64,000 nucleotides of DNA. It comes from Bacteroidota bacterium. Lineage in GTDB: Bacteria; Bacteroidota; Bacteroidia; UKL13-3. Each line of letters starts with the position of its first letter. The first letter of the stretch is position 1. The DNA is taken from NCBI GenBank assembly GCA_027484685.1, contig JAIXSO010000003.1, forward strand, positions 1 to 64,000, in the 5' to 3' direction. A program made the translations under genes and the position numbers. Under the pieces are notes generated by a model. That model did not search any database, was not told the DNA's origin, and saw only the letters and a program-made list of their open reading frames with translations. This document shows positions 35,170 through 44,413 of the stretch, one piece after another.

Positions 35170-36150
35170 ATGAACGAAAAGAAATCAGCACATGAAAGGT
35201 ACTTAATAATTGATAATTTATTGACCAAAAATGCCAATCCTACTAAAGAATTTATTTCGAAAAAATGTGGTGTTTCTGTTAAAGCTATTGAAAAAGATTT
35301 TGATAAGATGCGAAATGATAATAAGCTAAATTTTTATGCTCCAATAGTTCATAATCCAAAAGGAAATACCTATTCTTACGCTGACCCTAATTTTTCAATC
35401 AATAAACTTACCTTAAAAAATGAAGACATTGATGCACTTAGAAATATGATGGTCATTTTAAAAAGATATGAACAACTTTCGTTATTGAAACCATTAAAAG
35501 TTGTTATCAATAAAATAGAAGCATTGCAAAATATTTCAATTGCATCAAATGCGGAAGATATTTCAGAATTTATTCAAGTTGAAATTCCTAGAGATTCAAA
35601 AGGATTGAATCATGTTACTGAACTATATAATGCCATCAAAAACCGCCTTACTATTGATTTTATTTACAATAGATTTAAAACTTGTAAAATTCATACTGTT
35701 GACCCGTATTTATTAAAAGAATACAAAAATCGTTGGTATTTGACAGGCTATTATCATCAAGAAAATCGTTTTGCAACTTTTGCTTTAGAAGGAATTGAAA
35801 ATTTAAAATCAAAAAATACTGAGTTTAAAATAAAGACTAACTTTTCAAGAACTGATTACTTCAAACACGCTTTTGGAATTACTGTAATTAATGAATATTT
35901 ACCAGTAAGGGTTATTCTGAAATTTAATCATAAACAAGGATTGTATATTAAATCACAACCAATTCACAAAACTCAGGAAATTATTAAAGACACTAAGAAA
36001 GAACTAGTAGTATCAATTACAGTAATTCCAACTTATGAATTAACAAGTCAAATTTTAAGTTATGGTAGCGATGTAGAAGTTGTAGACCCAAAGTTTTTAA
36101 GAGAAAATATCAAATCTATTCTAACTAATAACTTAGCGAATTATAAATAA
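35170..36150 (+). CDS. WYL-domain transcriptional regulator
   Basis: I start at MNEKKSAHERYLIIDNLL (35170), giving 326 residues. The N-terminal winged helix (TKEFISKKCGVSVKAIEKDF) is followed by a WYL domain (LTIDFIYNRFKTCKIHTVDP, then YKNRWYLTGYYHQENRFATF) and a C-terminal WCX-like part. WYL regulators sense nucleic-acid-related ligands and in several cases control phage-defence genes (BrxR, CapW). It is divergent from the three-gene unit at 33211-35110 and is its likely regulator. Confidence 0.85.
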   Translation: MNEKKSAHERYLIIDNLLTKNANPTKEFISKKCGVSVKAIEKDFDKMRNDNKLNFYAPIVHNPKGNTYSYADPNFSINKLTLKNEDIDALRNMMVILKRYEQLSLLKPLKVVINKIEALQNISIASNAEDISEFIQVEIPRDSKGLNHVTELYNAIKNRLTIDFIYNRFKTCKIHTVDPYLLKEYKNRWYLTGYYHQENRFATFALEGIENLKSKNTEFKIKTNFSRTDYFKHAFGITVINEYLPVRVILKFNHKQGLYIKSQPIHKTQEIIKDTKKELVVSITVIPTYELTSQILSYGSDVEVVDPKFLRENIKSILTNNLANYK

Positions 36151-36181
36151 GTTTACCATTTAAGTTAAAAAAACATTTCAT

Positions 36182-36442
36182 TTAGCTTTTTCCCGGATAA
36201 TGAAGAAATACGAATGTTCCTAAAATAAGAGCTATACCAATGATGGCAGTAACAATTATAATTGGCGTTCTAATTGGATTATGTACCTTCTTTTTAATTA
36301 TTGGAACTGTTACTTTATTACTTTCGTTTTTTATAACTAAAGTATCAGTTGCATTCTGTGCGGTTACAACAGCAAATGTGCTTGTAAATAAAAGTAAGCT
36401 ACAAATAATTAACCTAATCGAAAATATTTTAGTGAATTTCAT
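36182..36442 (-). CDS. Small exported membrane protein, hypothetical
   Basis: The 86-residue product has a signal peptide ending at VVTAQ, a short Lys-rich loop (KKKVHNPIRTP) and one membrane helix (about 59-80). An overlapping frame on the + strand is also hydrophobic but lacks this ordered layout, so I prefer the - strand. Function unknown. Confidence 0.5.
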   Translation of the reverse strand: MKFTKIFSIRLIICSLLLFTSTFAVVTAQNATDTLVIKNESNKVTVPIIKKKVHNPIRTPIIIVTAIIGIALILGTFVFLHYPGKS

Positions 36443-36673
36443 AGTTTGTTATTCAAAAAAAAATTATAGTGAATTTTAAAGGAAGATTCTACAATGTACT
36501 AATTTAGTCTGATTAGAATAATAAACTGGCAAACTAAACTTAACTTTTTATCAAAACTTCCTTCAAAATTCAAAATTTTTTGTTCAAAATTCAGTGTTGC
36601 TTTTTCGTTTTAACTCCGTTCTCAACAATCAATAGTTCTATCAACTGACGACCATCAACTGACAACTAACAAA

Positions 36674-37870
36674 TTATACTCTTTCAAATATCAACGCAAC
36701 ACCTTGGCCAACGCCAATGCACATGGTAGCTAAACCGTATTGTACATTTTGTTTTTGCATTTGATGTATCAATGTAGTTGAAATTCGTGCACCACTTGCT
36801 CCAAGTGGATGCCCAATAGCAATGGCACCACCATTAACGTTGATAATGCTTGGATCTATTTCCAAATCGCGGACACAAGCCAAACCTTGAGCTGCGAAAG
36901 CCTCATTTAGCTCTACTAAACCAATTTGATTCATGGTTAACCCTGCGCGTTTTAACGCTTTTTGAGTAGCAGGAATTGGCCCAACACCCATTATAGAAGG
37001 ATGCACACCAGCCACACCTCTGCTTACCAAACGAGCTAAAGGTTTTAAATTGTATTTTTTTACAGCATCTTCGCTCGCCAAAATTAAAGCAGCCGCACCA
37101 TCATTTATTCCACTTGAGTTTCCAGCAGTTACTGAACCATCTTTTTTAAAGGCCGGTTTTAGTTTTGCTAATTCTTCCAAGCTACTCAAACGTGGATGTT
37201 CATCTTTACTAAAAACTATGGCATCACCTTTTTTCTGCGGAATGCTTATTGGAATAATTTCATTTGCAAATACATTGGCCAAATGTGCTGCATGGTATTT
37301 TTGTTGCGAAGCAAAAGCAAATTCATCTTGCGCTTGGCGGCTAATTTTCCATTGCTCTGCAACATTTTCGGCAGTTTCGCCCATTGAAAAAGGATGGTAT
37401 AATTCTGATAATTTTTTATTAGTAAAACGCCAACCGATTGTTGTATCATAAATTTCTGGAGTGCGGCTGTAAGCAGTTTCGGCTTTAGCCATTACAAAAG
37501 GTGCACGGGTCATGCTTTCAGTACCTCCAGCAATGTAAATATCGCCATCGCCACAAGCTATAGCTCGGCTAGCATCAGCTATACTTTGCAAACCAGAAGC
37601 ACATAAACGATTTACGGTATTACCTCCAACTGTAATAGGCAATCCTGCTAACAAAGCACTCATTCTAGCCACATTTCTGTTATCTTCACCTGCTTGATTG
37701 GCAGCACCAAAAATTACATCTTCTATCTCATTTATATCAATATTAGGATTGCGTGCAATTAAGGCTTTAATCACTTCTGCTCCTAAATCATCGGGGCGGA
37801 TTGAACTTAGGGCTCCTCCAAATTTTCCAATTGGAGTTCTTACTGCATCTATAATAAAAACATCTTTCAT
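36674..37870 (-). CDS. Acetyl-CoA acyltransferase, 3-oxoadipyl-CoA thiolase type (PaaJ/PcaF)
   Basis: The 398-residue thiolase has Cys90 in NRLCASG, His354 in GHPLGASGAR and Cys384 in CIGVGQG. The segment GAANQAGEDNRNVARMSALL is typical of the PcaF/PaaJ group, which cleaves 3-oxoadipyl-CoA to succinyl-CoA and acetyl-CoA. This is the last step of the phenylacetate pathway started by the paa genes at 22-26 kb. A general fatty-acid thiolase remains possible. The spacer after its stop (36443-36673) is word-repeat rich. Confidence 0.85.
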   Translation of the reverse strand: MKDVFIIDAVRTPIGKFGGALSSIRPDDLGAEVIKALIARNPNIDINEIEDVIFGAANQAGEDNRNVARMSALLAGLPITVGGNTVNRLCASGLQSIADASRAIACGDGDIYIAGGTESMTRAPFVMAKAETAYSRTPEIYDTTIGWRFTNKKLSELYHPFSMGETAENVAEQWKISRQAQDEFAFASQQKYHAAHLANVFANEIIPISIPQKKGDAIVFSKDEHPRLSSLEELAKLKPAFKKDGSVTAGNSSGINDGAAALILASEDAVKKYNLKPLARLVSRGVAGVHPSIMGVGPIPATQKALKRAGLTMNQIGLVELNEAFAAQGLACVRDLEIDPSIINVNGGAIAIGHPLGASGARISTTLIHQMQKQNVQYGLATMCIGVGQGVALIFERV

Positions 37871-38082
37871 AATCTGTATTTTAAAACTAATTTTAGCTAG
37901 GCAAAGCTAATGCTACTTTTCATTTTTAAAAATTTGAATAAAGATTTATATACCGCCAACGACTAGATTTTTTAAATTTATAAGGCGGCATAACCATAAC
38001 TATCAAAGGTTTTTTTATGAAAAAATTTGAAAACCTTTGTTGTTTTGGTTTAAATTGCCACACTTTTAAAACAAACAAAACC

Positions 38083-38604
38083 ATGATTCAACGTATCCAA
38101 ACCGTATATTTAATTGCAATTATTGTATTAACTTCCGTAATGTGTAGCGGTAGTTTATTATCGCTAAAACAATCAAACCCAACCAATGGCGTGGATGAAT
38201 ACGATTTAAATATATTTTATTTTAAGGTAACCGAAGTACAAAAAAGCATGACAGGTGGTCAAGCAACACAAACAAGTGTTATTAAATCTATGTCAATTCA
38301 ATATGGTTTAATTGCCATTGCGGCTATATTAATTGGATTAACTATTGGTATTATTTTTTCGTACAAAAACCGCGAAAAACAAATGAAGTTAACTCGTTTA
38401 AATTTTTTAGTAATGGCCATGTTATATTCTGCCGTTTTTGCTAAAGCCATCAATTATATTCCAGGATTTGAGTTTAGTAAACTAATGCCTTACAGTACTT
38501 TAGGTATTATGTTGATGATATTTAATTTTTACCTTAACTGGCGTGTATTGCGCTTAATCAAAAAGGATGATGATTTGGTAAAAAGTGCAGACAGAATTAG
38601 GTAA
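38083..38604 (+). CDS. DUF4293 family membrane protein
   Basis: Starting at MIQRIQTVYLIAIIVL (38083), the 173-residue protein has four membrane helices (about 5-25, 65-85, 102-122, 133-152). The opening MIQRIQTVYL is the signature of DUF4293, a Bacteroidota-only family without known function. An upstream Met at 38017 would add residues without similarity. Confidence 0.85.
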   Translation: MIQRIQTVYLIAIIVLTSVMCSGSLLSLKQSNPTNGVDEYDLNIFYFKVTEVQKSMTGGQATQTSVIKSMSIQYGLIAIAAILIGLTIGIIFSYKNREKQMKLTRLNFLVMAMLYSAVFAKAINYIPGFEFSKLMPYSTLGIMLMIFNFYLNWRVLRLIKKDDDLVKSADRIR

Positions 38605-38743
38605 TTGATTGGCTAAAAGCTGATTTTCATGTAGTAAAATTGGCTTACAGCTGAAATTGTATATATTGTAAAAGTTTTAAGACCATTATTTTGTAATTTA
38701 CAATAACAAGTTAATGGCTTTAGAAATAGAATATTTAAAAATA

Positions 38744-39772
38744 ATGAAAACCATATCAAATAAATATTACTTACTTGCAATTTTGATTGTTAGTCAAACA
38801 TTTAATCCGTTTGATTTATATGGATTCAATGTTTTTAAATTCTACAAAGATTTAAATAAAGCAAATTATTACCACTTAATAGAAGAGAATTACAATAAAA
38901 GTAGTTATGTATATGAATTAATTTTGAAAAAATACGACACTTTGTTGTTGCAAAATAATAGCTACTGTTTTGCAATAGAGTCTGCATTAAAATCCAATAA
39001 TAACTCACTATTATCAAAATTGTTAAAAAGAAAAATTTATTTTGATAATGATACAACAATACTGGATCACTTATTTATTGATGTTGACTATAAATATCAT
39101 GAAAGATTAATGGCAGAAATAAGTAATTTGAATAATTCTGAAATATATAAAATAGTAAAAACAGATTTTAAGTTCAGAACAAAGTATTATTACAATTTAG
39201 ATCCGGAATTTATGAAGCTAGTAACTAAAATAAAAATATTAGTCAATGAAGATCAAGGAATAAGACGTAATAATAATAATAAAATTAACGAAGTTGACAG
39301 CATCAATATTGTTGAATTGGTAAACACATTGAAATTATGCAAAAATATCTATCAACAATCTATTCTAATTAATCAAGCAGGTATTTTATTAACACATAGT
39401 TTTCGTTACAATATCAAAAAATATGGAAGAGTTTCAGAAGAAGATTATGAATACTTAACTAAAATACTTTACCAAGGATTAAAGTCAGGGAACATTCCCA
39501 ATAGGGATTATGCTAGGTATTTAGATAATGCGAGGGCAGAAAGAGGTTATACTAATTCAAAATACGGAGAAATAAAACAAATCTATGGGACATTTATGCT
39601 ATCTACTTTAAATGAAGGAAAAATTAGTAATACATTGAATCCAATAGAAGATATTAAATCCGTAGATTCATTAAGAGCTAAAATCGGTTTACCAACGTTG
39701 TTCGAAGATTCTATTTATTACAGTTATAAACTGCCTCAAGAATACTCAATCCCAAAGCAACCTATTTATTAA
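38744..39772 (+). CDS. Exported hypothetical protein, possibly DUF6624-related
   Basis: The start at MKTISNKYYLLAILIV (38744) gives a signal peptide and 342 residues; 38714 is an alternative. The C-terminal half has NEDQGIRR, then QSILINQAG and KQIYGTFML, which resemble the conserved DqxxR and QxYGT elements of DUF6624 proteins. The N-terminal part is Asn/Tyr/Lys-rich and unlike anything I know. The 252 bp after its stop contain no gene. Confidence 0.55.
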   Translation: MKTISNKYYLLAILIVSQTFNPFDLYGFNVFKFYKDLNKANYYHLIEENYNKSSYVYELILKKYDTLLLQNNSYCFAIESALKSNNNSLLSKLLKRKIYFDNDTTILDHLFIDVDYKYHERLMAEISNLNNSEIYKIVKTDFKFRTKYYYNLDPEFMKLVTKIKILVNEDQGIRRNNNNKINEVDSINIVELVNTLKLCKNIYQQSILINQAGILLTHSFRYNIKKYGRVSEEDYEYLTKILYQGLKSGNIPNRDYARYLDNARAERGYTNSKYGEIKQIYGTFMLSTLNEGKISNTLNPIEDIKSVDSLRAKIGLPTLFEDSIYYSYKLPQEYSIPKQPIY

Positions 39773-40024
39773 ATGATTTTAATTGTATCGGACAATAAAG
39801 ATATGTCCACAAATGATTTAATTGATTGAATTATATTTTAAAACAATAAGTTTATTAGAATAAATAGGTCCGATATTTTTTAAGTTAGTAAACTAGAATT
39901 AATAAAGAAAATAATGAATTTGAAATTATATCAATAAAAATTTCATTCAAGCTAAAACTTACAAAAAAAACCTCTTTTTGATATAGAAGAAATTTAAAAA
40001 ATAACATTTAACAATAACACTTAT

Positions 40025-41266
40025 TTGAACTTCAACGAATTTAATTTTGACGAAAGGCTTTTAGATGGCCTTTATTCAATGGGTTATGATAAACCCACCC
40101 CTATTCAAGAACATGCCATTCCTTTAATTTTAGCAAACAAAGATTTAATAGCTTGTGCGCAAACTGGAACAGGAAAAACTGCTGCTTATTTACTTCCTAT
40201 TTTAAATAAAATAGTAAAAAATCAATCGAATAATTTAAACACACTGATTATTGCGCCTACACGTGAGTTGGCTCAGCAAATAGACCAACAAGTAGAAGGT
40301 TTTGCTTATTTTTTAGGCATTAGTTCTATTTCGGTTTATGGTGGTGGCGATGGTGCCGCTTTTGAGCAACAGAAAAAAGCCATGCGCGAAGGTGCAGACA
40401 TTATTATAGCTACACCTGGCCGATTAATTGCCATGCTTACTTCGGCTGGTTCGGTTGATATGAGCTCATTGCAACATTTGGTATTAGATGAAGCCGATCG
40501 TATGCTAGATATGGGTTTCTATGACGATATCATGCGTATTATCAATTATTTGCCAAAGCACAGACAAACGGTTCTATTTTCGGCCACCATGCCTCCTAAA
40601 ATCAGGAATATGGCAAGCCGTATTTTAACCAATCCTGAGCAAGTAAATATTGCCATTAGCAAACCAGCAGAAGGAATTTTGCAACAAGCTTATATGGCTT
40701 TTGACACGCAAAAAGTGGCATTGGTTAAACATATTTTAAACGAAAAAGAACACAACAGTGTAATAATTTTTGCAAGTACCAAAGAAAAAGTAAAAGAACT
40801 AAATAAAGAATTGCAGCGCTCAGGCCTTTCTATAAAAGCATTTCATAGCGATTTAGAACAAGCTGAACGTGAGCAAATAATGCTTGCCTTTAAAAATAAA
40901 GAAGTTCAAATTCTAATAGGAACCGATATTCTTTCGCGCGGAATTGATGTAGATGGAATTAGCTTGGTAGTAAACTTTGATGTTCCACCTGACCCAGAAG
41001 ATTATATACACAGAATTGGCCGTACTGCTCGAGCTGAAACTACGGGAACAGCTATTACATTTATCAACCCCAAGGACCAACGCAGGTTTTTTAGTATAGA
41101 AAATTTAATTGGAACTGAAATTCCAAAACTGCCGCTACCTGAATTTTTAGGAGAAGCGCCATTATACGAACCTGAGAAAAAAATGGATAAACCTGCTGGT
41201 GGTTTTAAGAAAAAAACAGGCTTCAAAAAGAAATTTAAACCTAATACCAATCCTAAAACGCAATAA
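40025..41266 (+). CDS. DEAD-box ATP-dependent RNA helicase (RhlE-like)
   Basis: Translation must begin at TTG 40025 (MNFNEFNFDERLLDGL), because the Q-motif phenylalanine and PTPIQ follow immediately and the next Met would remove them. The 413-residue enzyme has AQTGTGKT (45-52), PTRELAQQ, TPGR, DEAD (155-158), SAT (186-188), and the C-terminal-domain motif HRIGRTARA. The tail is basic and Lys/Gly/Phe-rich (GGFKKKTGFKKKFK), as in helicases that act on ribosome assembly or mRNA decay. It is followed by trmB after 29 bp. Confidence 0.95.
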   Translation: MNFNEFNFDERLLDGLYSMGYDKPTPIQEHAIPLILANKDLIACAQTGTGKTAAYLLPILNKIVKNQSNNLNTLIIAPTRELAQQIDQQVEGFAYFLGISSISVYGGGDGAAFEQQKKAMREGADIIIATPGRLIAMLTSAGSVDMSSLQHLVLDEADRMLDMGFYDDIMRIINYLPKHRQTVLFSATMPPKIRNMASRILTNPEQVNIAISKPAEGILQQAYMAFDTQKVALVKHILNEKEHNSVIIFASTKEKVKELNKELQRSGLSIKAFHSDLEQAEREQIMLAFKNKEVQILIGTDILSRGIDVDGISLVVNFDVPPDPEDYIHRIGRTARAETTGTAITFINPKDQRRFFSIENLIGTEIPKLPLPEFLGEAPLYEPEKKMDKPAGGFKKKTGFKKKFKPNTNPKTQ

Positions 41267-41295
41267 AAAAGTATAATCCATTATACTAAAAAAAT

Positions 41296-41991
41296 ATGGG
41301 ACAACAGAAATTAAAACGATTTGCTGAATTTGTAACTTTTCCAAACTGTTTTGATTTTCCTTATCATTTAAAAGGAAAATGGAAAACGGAAGTATTTAAA
41401 AACAACAAGCCTTTGGTACTTGAATTAGCATGTGGCAAAGGAGAGTACACGGTAAATTTAGCACAACAAGACCTTGAAACCAATTTTGTAGGAATTGATA
41501 TAAAAAGCAATAGAATGTGGAAAGGTGCAGGCATTTCGAAAGAACTTGGACTAACCAATACAGGCTTTGTGCGAATTTCTATCCAAAAAATTAATATGTT
41601 TTTTGAGCCAGGCGAAGTAGATGAAATTTGGATTACTTTTCCTGACCCTTTTCCAAAAGATAGACACGAAAAAAATAGGTTGACTCATCCAGAATTTTTA
41701 TTGTTATACAAGGAAATAATTAAACCCAATGGCATAATTAATTTTAAAACCGATGATGACGGACTTTTTGACTTTACATTAGAAACACTTGAAAATGTGA
41801 ATATTAAACCAATTGAAGTGATTAAAGATGTTCACAACGAACCTCATAATTACAACAATTTAAGAAATATTACTACACATTACGAAAAGTTATTTTCGGC
41901 CAAAGGTCGTAAAATAAAATATTGTAAATTTCAACTAGATAATTTTACATATAAGCCTAAAATTGAGAAAATTGAAAATAATATTGCTTAA
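41296..41991 (+). CDS. trmB: tRNA (guanine-N7-)-methyltransferase
   Basis: The 231-residue SAM enzyme has LVLELACGKGEYTVNLA (SAM motif I), FVGIDIKSNRMWKGA, and the TrmB signature TFPDPFPKDRHEKNRLTHPE. It forms m7G46 in the variable loop of tRNAs. Its terminal FSAKGRKIKYCKF is also typical. It probably shares a transcript with the preceding helicase. Confidence 0.95.
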   Translation: MGQQKLKRFAEFVTFPNCFDFPYHLKGKWKTEVFKNNKPLVLELACGKGEYTVNLAQQDLETNFVGIDIKSNRMWKGAGISKELGLTNTGFVRISIQKINMFFEPGEVDEIWITFPDPFPKDRHEKNRLTHPEFLLLYKEIIKPNGIINFKTDDDGLFDFTLETLENVNIKPIEVIKDVHNEPHNYNNLRNITTHYEKLFSAKGRKIKYCKFQLDNFTYKPKIEKIENNIA

Positions 41992-42095
41992 GAATTTACA
42001 ATAAACAACATTTAAATGCGTTAATAAATAACAAACTTTTTAAACATGATTTAAAAAGCTTTGTACTTTTAAAAAATTATATATTTTTGTTTGCT

Positions 42096-42953
42096 ATGAA
42101 ATTAATAAAGCTGTTAGCTGTTTTTATACTAATTACATTAAATCATTTACATGTAAAAGCCCAACAAATAGAGATTGGAATGCTTTTGGGAACATCGCAT
42201 TATATTGGCGATTTAAGTGATGAAAAATTAAATTTTAGCAACACTTATTTTGCTGCATCATTATTTGGTAGGTACAATTTTTCAAACAAGATAGCCATTA
42301 AAGGTATGGCTGCTTATGGCAGAATTAGTGGTGATGATAAACAAAGTAATTTACTTACATCAAAACTAAGAAACTTAAATTTCTACACCGATATTTATGA
42401 GTTTAGCCTACATTTTGAATACAATTTACTTAAAAACGATTTGAGAAATTTGCATTCTCGTCCATTTATTCCATATGTTTTTGGCGGTATTGGTGTATTT
42501 AAATTTAACCCCAAAACTGAATTGGCGGGAACCATTTATGAGTTGCAACCACTAAAAACTGAAGGACAAGGTTCAACTGTTTACAACGAAATAAAACAAT
42601 ATAATTTAACTGAAATTTCTTTTCCTTTTGGATTAGGCTTTAGAACTAGAATTAGTGATGCTTTTTATGTTGGCTTTGAAACTGGTTTACGTTTTACTAC
42701 CACCAACTATTTAGATGATGTAGGAGGTAAATACGGAGACAATAATGTAGTAAAAGCCAATAGCGGTGCAATAGGAGCTGCATTAGCCGATAGAAGTTGG
42801 GAAGTAAATGGACTAGGCACTCCTTCATTTAAAGAAGGCGATTTAAGAAGTGATAAAAAAACTTTTCAAAACGATTTATACCTTATTTCTGGCATAACCT
42901 TAACTTACATTATCAGAAGCAAAGGACAAGCTTGTCCTACGTTTTTTAACTAA
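42096..42953 (+). CDS. DUF6089-like outer-membrane beta-barrel protein, copy 1
   Basis: The 285-residue protein starts at MKLIKLLAVFILITL (42096), has a signal peptide ending HVKAQ, and then IEIGMLLGTSHYIGDLS, the standard opening of DUF6089 proteins. Alternating strands follow, with FIPYVFGGIGVFKFNPKTEL in the middle and ILITYIIRS-like final strands. The protein and the following gene share the layout and are tandem paralogues. Function unknown; the barrel fold is inferred. Confidence 0.75.
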   Translation: MKLIKLLAVFILITLNHLHVKAQQIEIGMLLGTSHYIGDLSDEKLNFSNTYFAASLFGRYNFSNKIAIKGMAAYGRISGDDKQSNLLTSKLRNLNFYTDIYEFSLHFEYNLLKNDLRNLHSRPFIPYVFGGIGVFKFNPKTELAGTIYELQPLKTEGQGSTVYNEIKQYNLTEISFPFGLGFRTRISDAFYVGFETGLRFTTTNYLDDVGGKYGDNNVVKANSGAIGAALADRSWEVNGLGTPSFKEGDLRSDKKTFQNDLYLISGITLTYIIRSKGQACPTFFN

Positions 42954-42964
42954 ATATTATTAAA

Positions 42965-43741
42965 TTGAAAAAAGTATTTTTTATATTATTTTTTGTAAGT
43001 TTAACTGGCTTAAAAGCACAAAATGTAGATGTGGGAATAGGGTTGGGGTTATCTAACTATTGGGGCGATTTGGCGCCAAACATAGTCTTAGGTGAAACAA
43101 AAGTAGCGGGCAATGCATTTGGGAGACTAAATTTTAATAATACTTGGGCTATTACTGGCCAAATTTCTGTTTTGGAAGTTAGTGGAAACGATAAAAACTT
43201 TGATTTTAATAAAACAAGAAATCTTAATTTTTCAAGTACTATTAGAGAGCTTTCAGGGATGATAGAATATAATTTTGTTCCTTATGGTTATGGTGTATTG
43301 GATAATAAAGTTACTGGTTACATTTTTGGTGGATTTTCATATTTTCAATTTAACCCACAAACACGCTATGCAGGCGAAACTGTAAATTTAAGAGATTTAA
43401 GAACAGAAGGTGTAGCCTACGATAAAGCCTCATTTGCCATTCCTTTTGGAATTGGTGTAAAATGGATTTTTGCTCGCAATTTAAGTTTAGAAGCCAACTA
43501 TAATATTAGAAAAACTTATACCGATTATTTGGATGATGTTAGTGGTAAATATGTAGATTTAAGTGCAACTAGTATAAGAACTCAACAAATAGCAGATAGA
43601 AGCTACGAAATAATAGGATCATCTCAATATCAGCCAGGTTCAAAAAGGGGAAGTGATAACTACAATGACTGGTTTATGACTTTTTCGGCTAGTATTGCAT
43701 ATAGAATTCCAGGACGAATTAAGTGTCCATCTTTCTTTTAA
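42965..43741 (+). CDS. DUF6089-like outer-membrane beta-barrel protein, copy 2
   Basis: A TTG start at 42965 is needed, because the signal peptide MKKVFFILFFVSLTGLKAQ starts there. The 258-residue product matches copy 1 in VDVGIGLGLSNYWGDL, YIFGGFSYFQFNPQTRYAG and the ending FFTFSASIAYRIPGRIKCP-like strand. The spacer from copy 1 is 11 bp, so they form an operon. The stop codon ends at 43741, directly beside the stop of the convergent aat gene with no spacer. Confidence 0.75.
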   Translation: MKKVFFILFFVSLTGLKAQNVDVGIGLGLSNYWGDLAPNIVLGETKVAGNAFGRLNFNNTWAITGQISVLEVSGNDKNFDFNKTRNLNFSSTIRELSGMIEYNFVPYGYGVLDNKVTGYIFGGFSYFQFNPQTRYAGETVNLRDLRTEGVAYDKASFAIPFGIGVKWIFARNLSLEANYNIRKTYTDYLDDVSGKYVDLSATSIRTQQIADRSYEIIGSSQYQPGSKRGSDNYNDWFMTFSASIAYRIPGRIKCPSFF

Positions 43742-44407
43742 TTATTTAAAAGCCTCAGTTTCTATATTAATATTTTTATTTAGTTCAGCTAAAAACTGAC
43801 GCCTAGGAATATTGGTAGCACCCATACTCATTAAATGTGGGTTTTCTACTTGGCAATCAATCATATGAAAATCAAACGATTGCAAATAGTTGGATAAATA
43901 TATCATTGCCATTTTACTGGCATTACTCATGGTGCTAACCATACTTTCGCCCATAAAACATTTTCCTAATGCTACTCCATAAAGGCCGCCAACTATTTGG
44001 TTTTCAAACCAAACCTCTACACTGTGCGCGTAACCTTTTAAGTGTAAAATATTGTAAATATCCTCTATTTCTTCGCTAATCCAAGTGCCTTCGGCTTTTA
44101 ATCTTTCGTTTCTACAAAGTTTTATTATTTCGGGAAAAGCTTTATCAATGGTGCATGTAAACTTGTTACTTTTAATAACTTGTTTCATGCTTTTTGAAAT
44201 ATGAACTTGATTTGGGTAAAGCACTGTTCTTGGATTTGGGCTAAACCACATAGGAATTTCGCCCTCGTTAAACCAATGGAAGATACCTTTTCGGTAAGCT
44301 TTTAAAACCAAATCAGGGCTCATTTGCCCACCAACAGCCAGTAATCCATCTTTCCTTCTAGTATAAACAGATTCAGGAAAAATATCGTTTACAACATAAT
44401 ACAACAT
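43742..44407 (-). CDS. aat: Leucyl/phenylalanyl-tRNA-protein transferase
   Basis: The 221-residue enzyme contains GLLAVGGQMSPDLVLKAYRK, GIFHWFNEGEIPMWFSPNPR, GTWISEEIEDIY and MVSTMSNASKMAMIYL, all diagnostic of Aat. It attaches Leu or Phe to N-terminal Lys/Arg of proteins, marking them for ClpAP/ClpS degradation. It is separated from rpoN by 6 bp and follows it on the same transcript. Confidence 0.95.
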   Translation of the reverse strand: MLYYVVNDIFPESVYTRRKDGLLAVGGQMSPDLVLKAYRKGIFHWFNEGEIPMWFSPNPRTVLYPNQVHISKSMKQVIKSNKFTCTIDKAFPEIIKLCRNERLKAEGTWISEEIEDIYNILHLKGYAHSVEVWFENQIVGGLYGVALGKCFMGESMVSTMSNASKMAMIYLSNYLQSFDFHMIDCQVENPHLMSMGATNIPRRQFLAELNKNINIETEAFK

Positions 44408-44413
44408 GTATTT

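Noticed and set aside
36240-36479. 79-codon hydrophobic frame on the + strand
   Set aside because: It overlaps the - strand frame that has a proper signal peptide and ordered topology; only one can be real and the latter is better.
37050-37451. 133-codon frame opposite the thiolase gene
   Set aside because: The thiolase has all catalytic residues; the opposite frame is a shadow.
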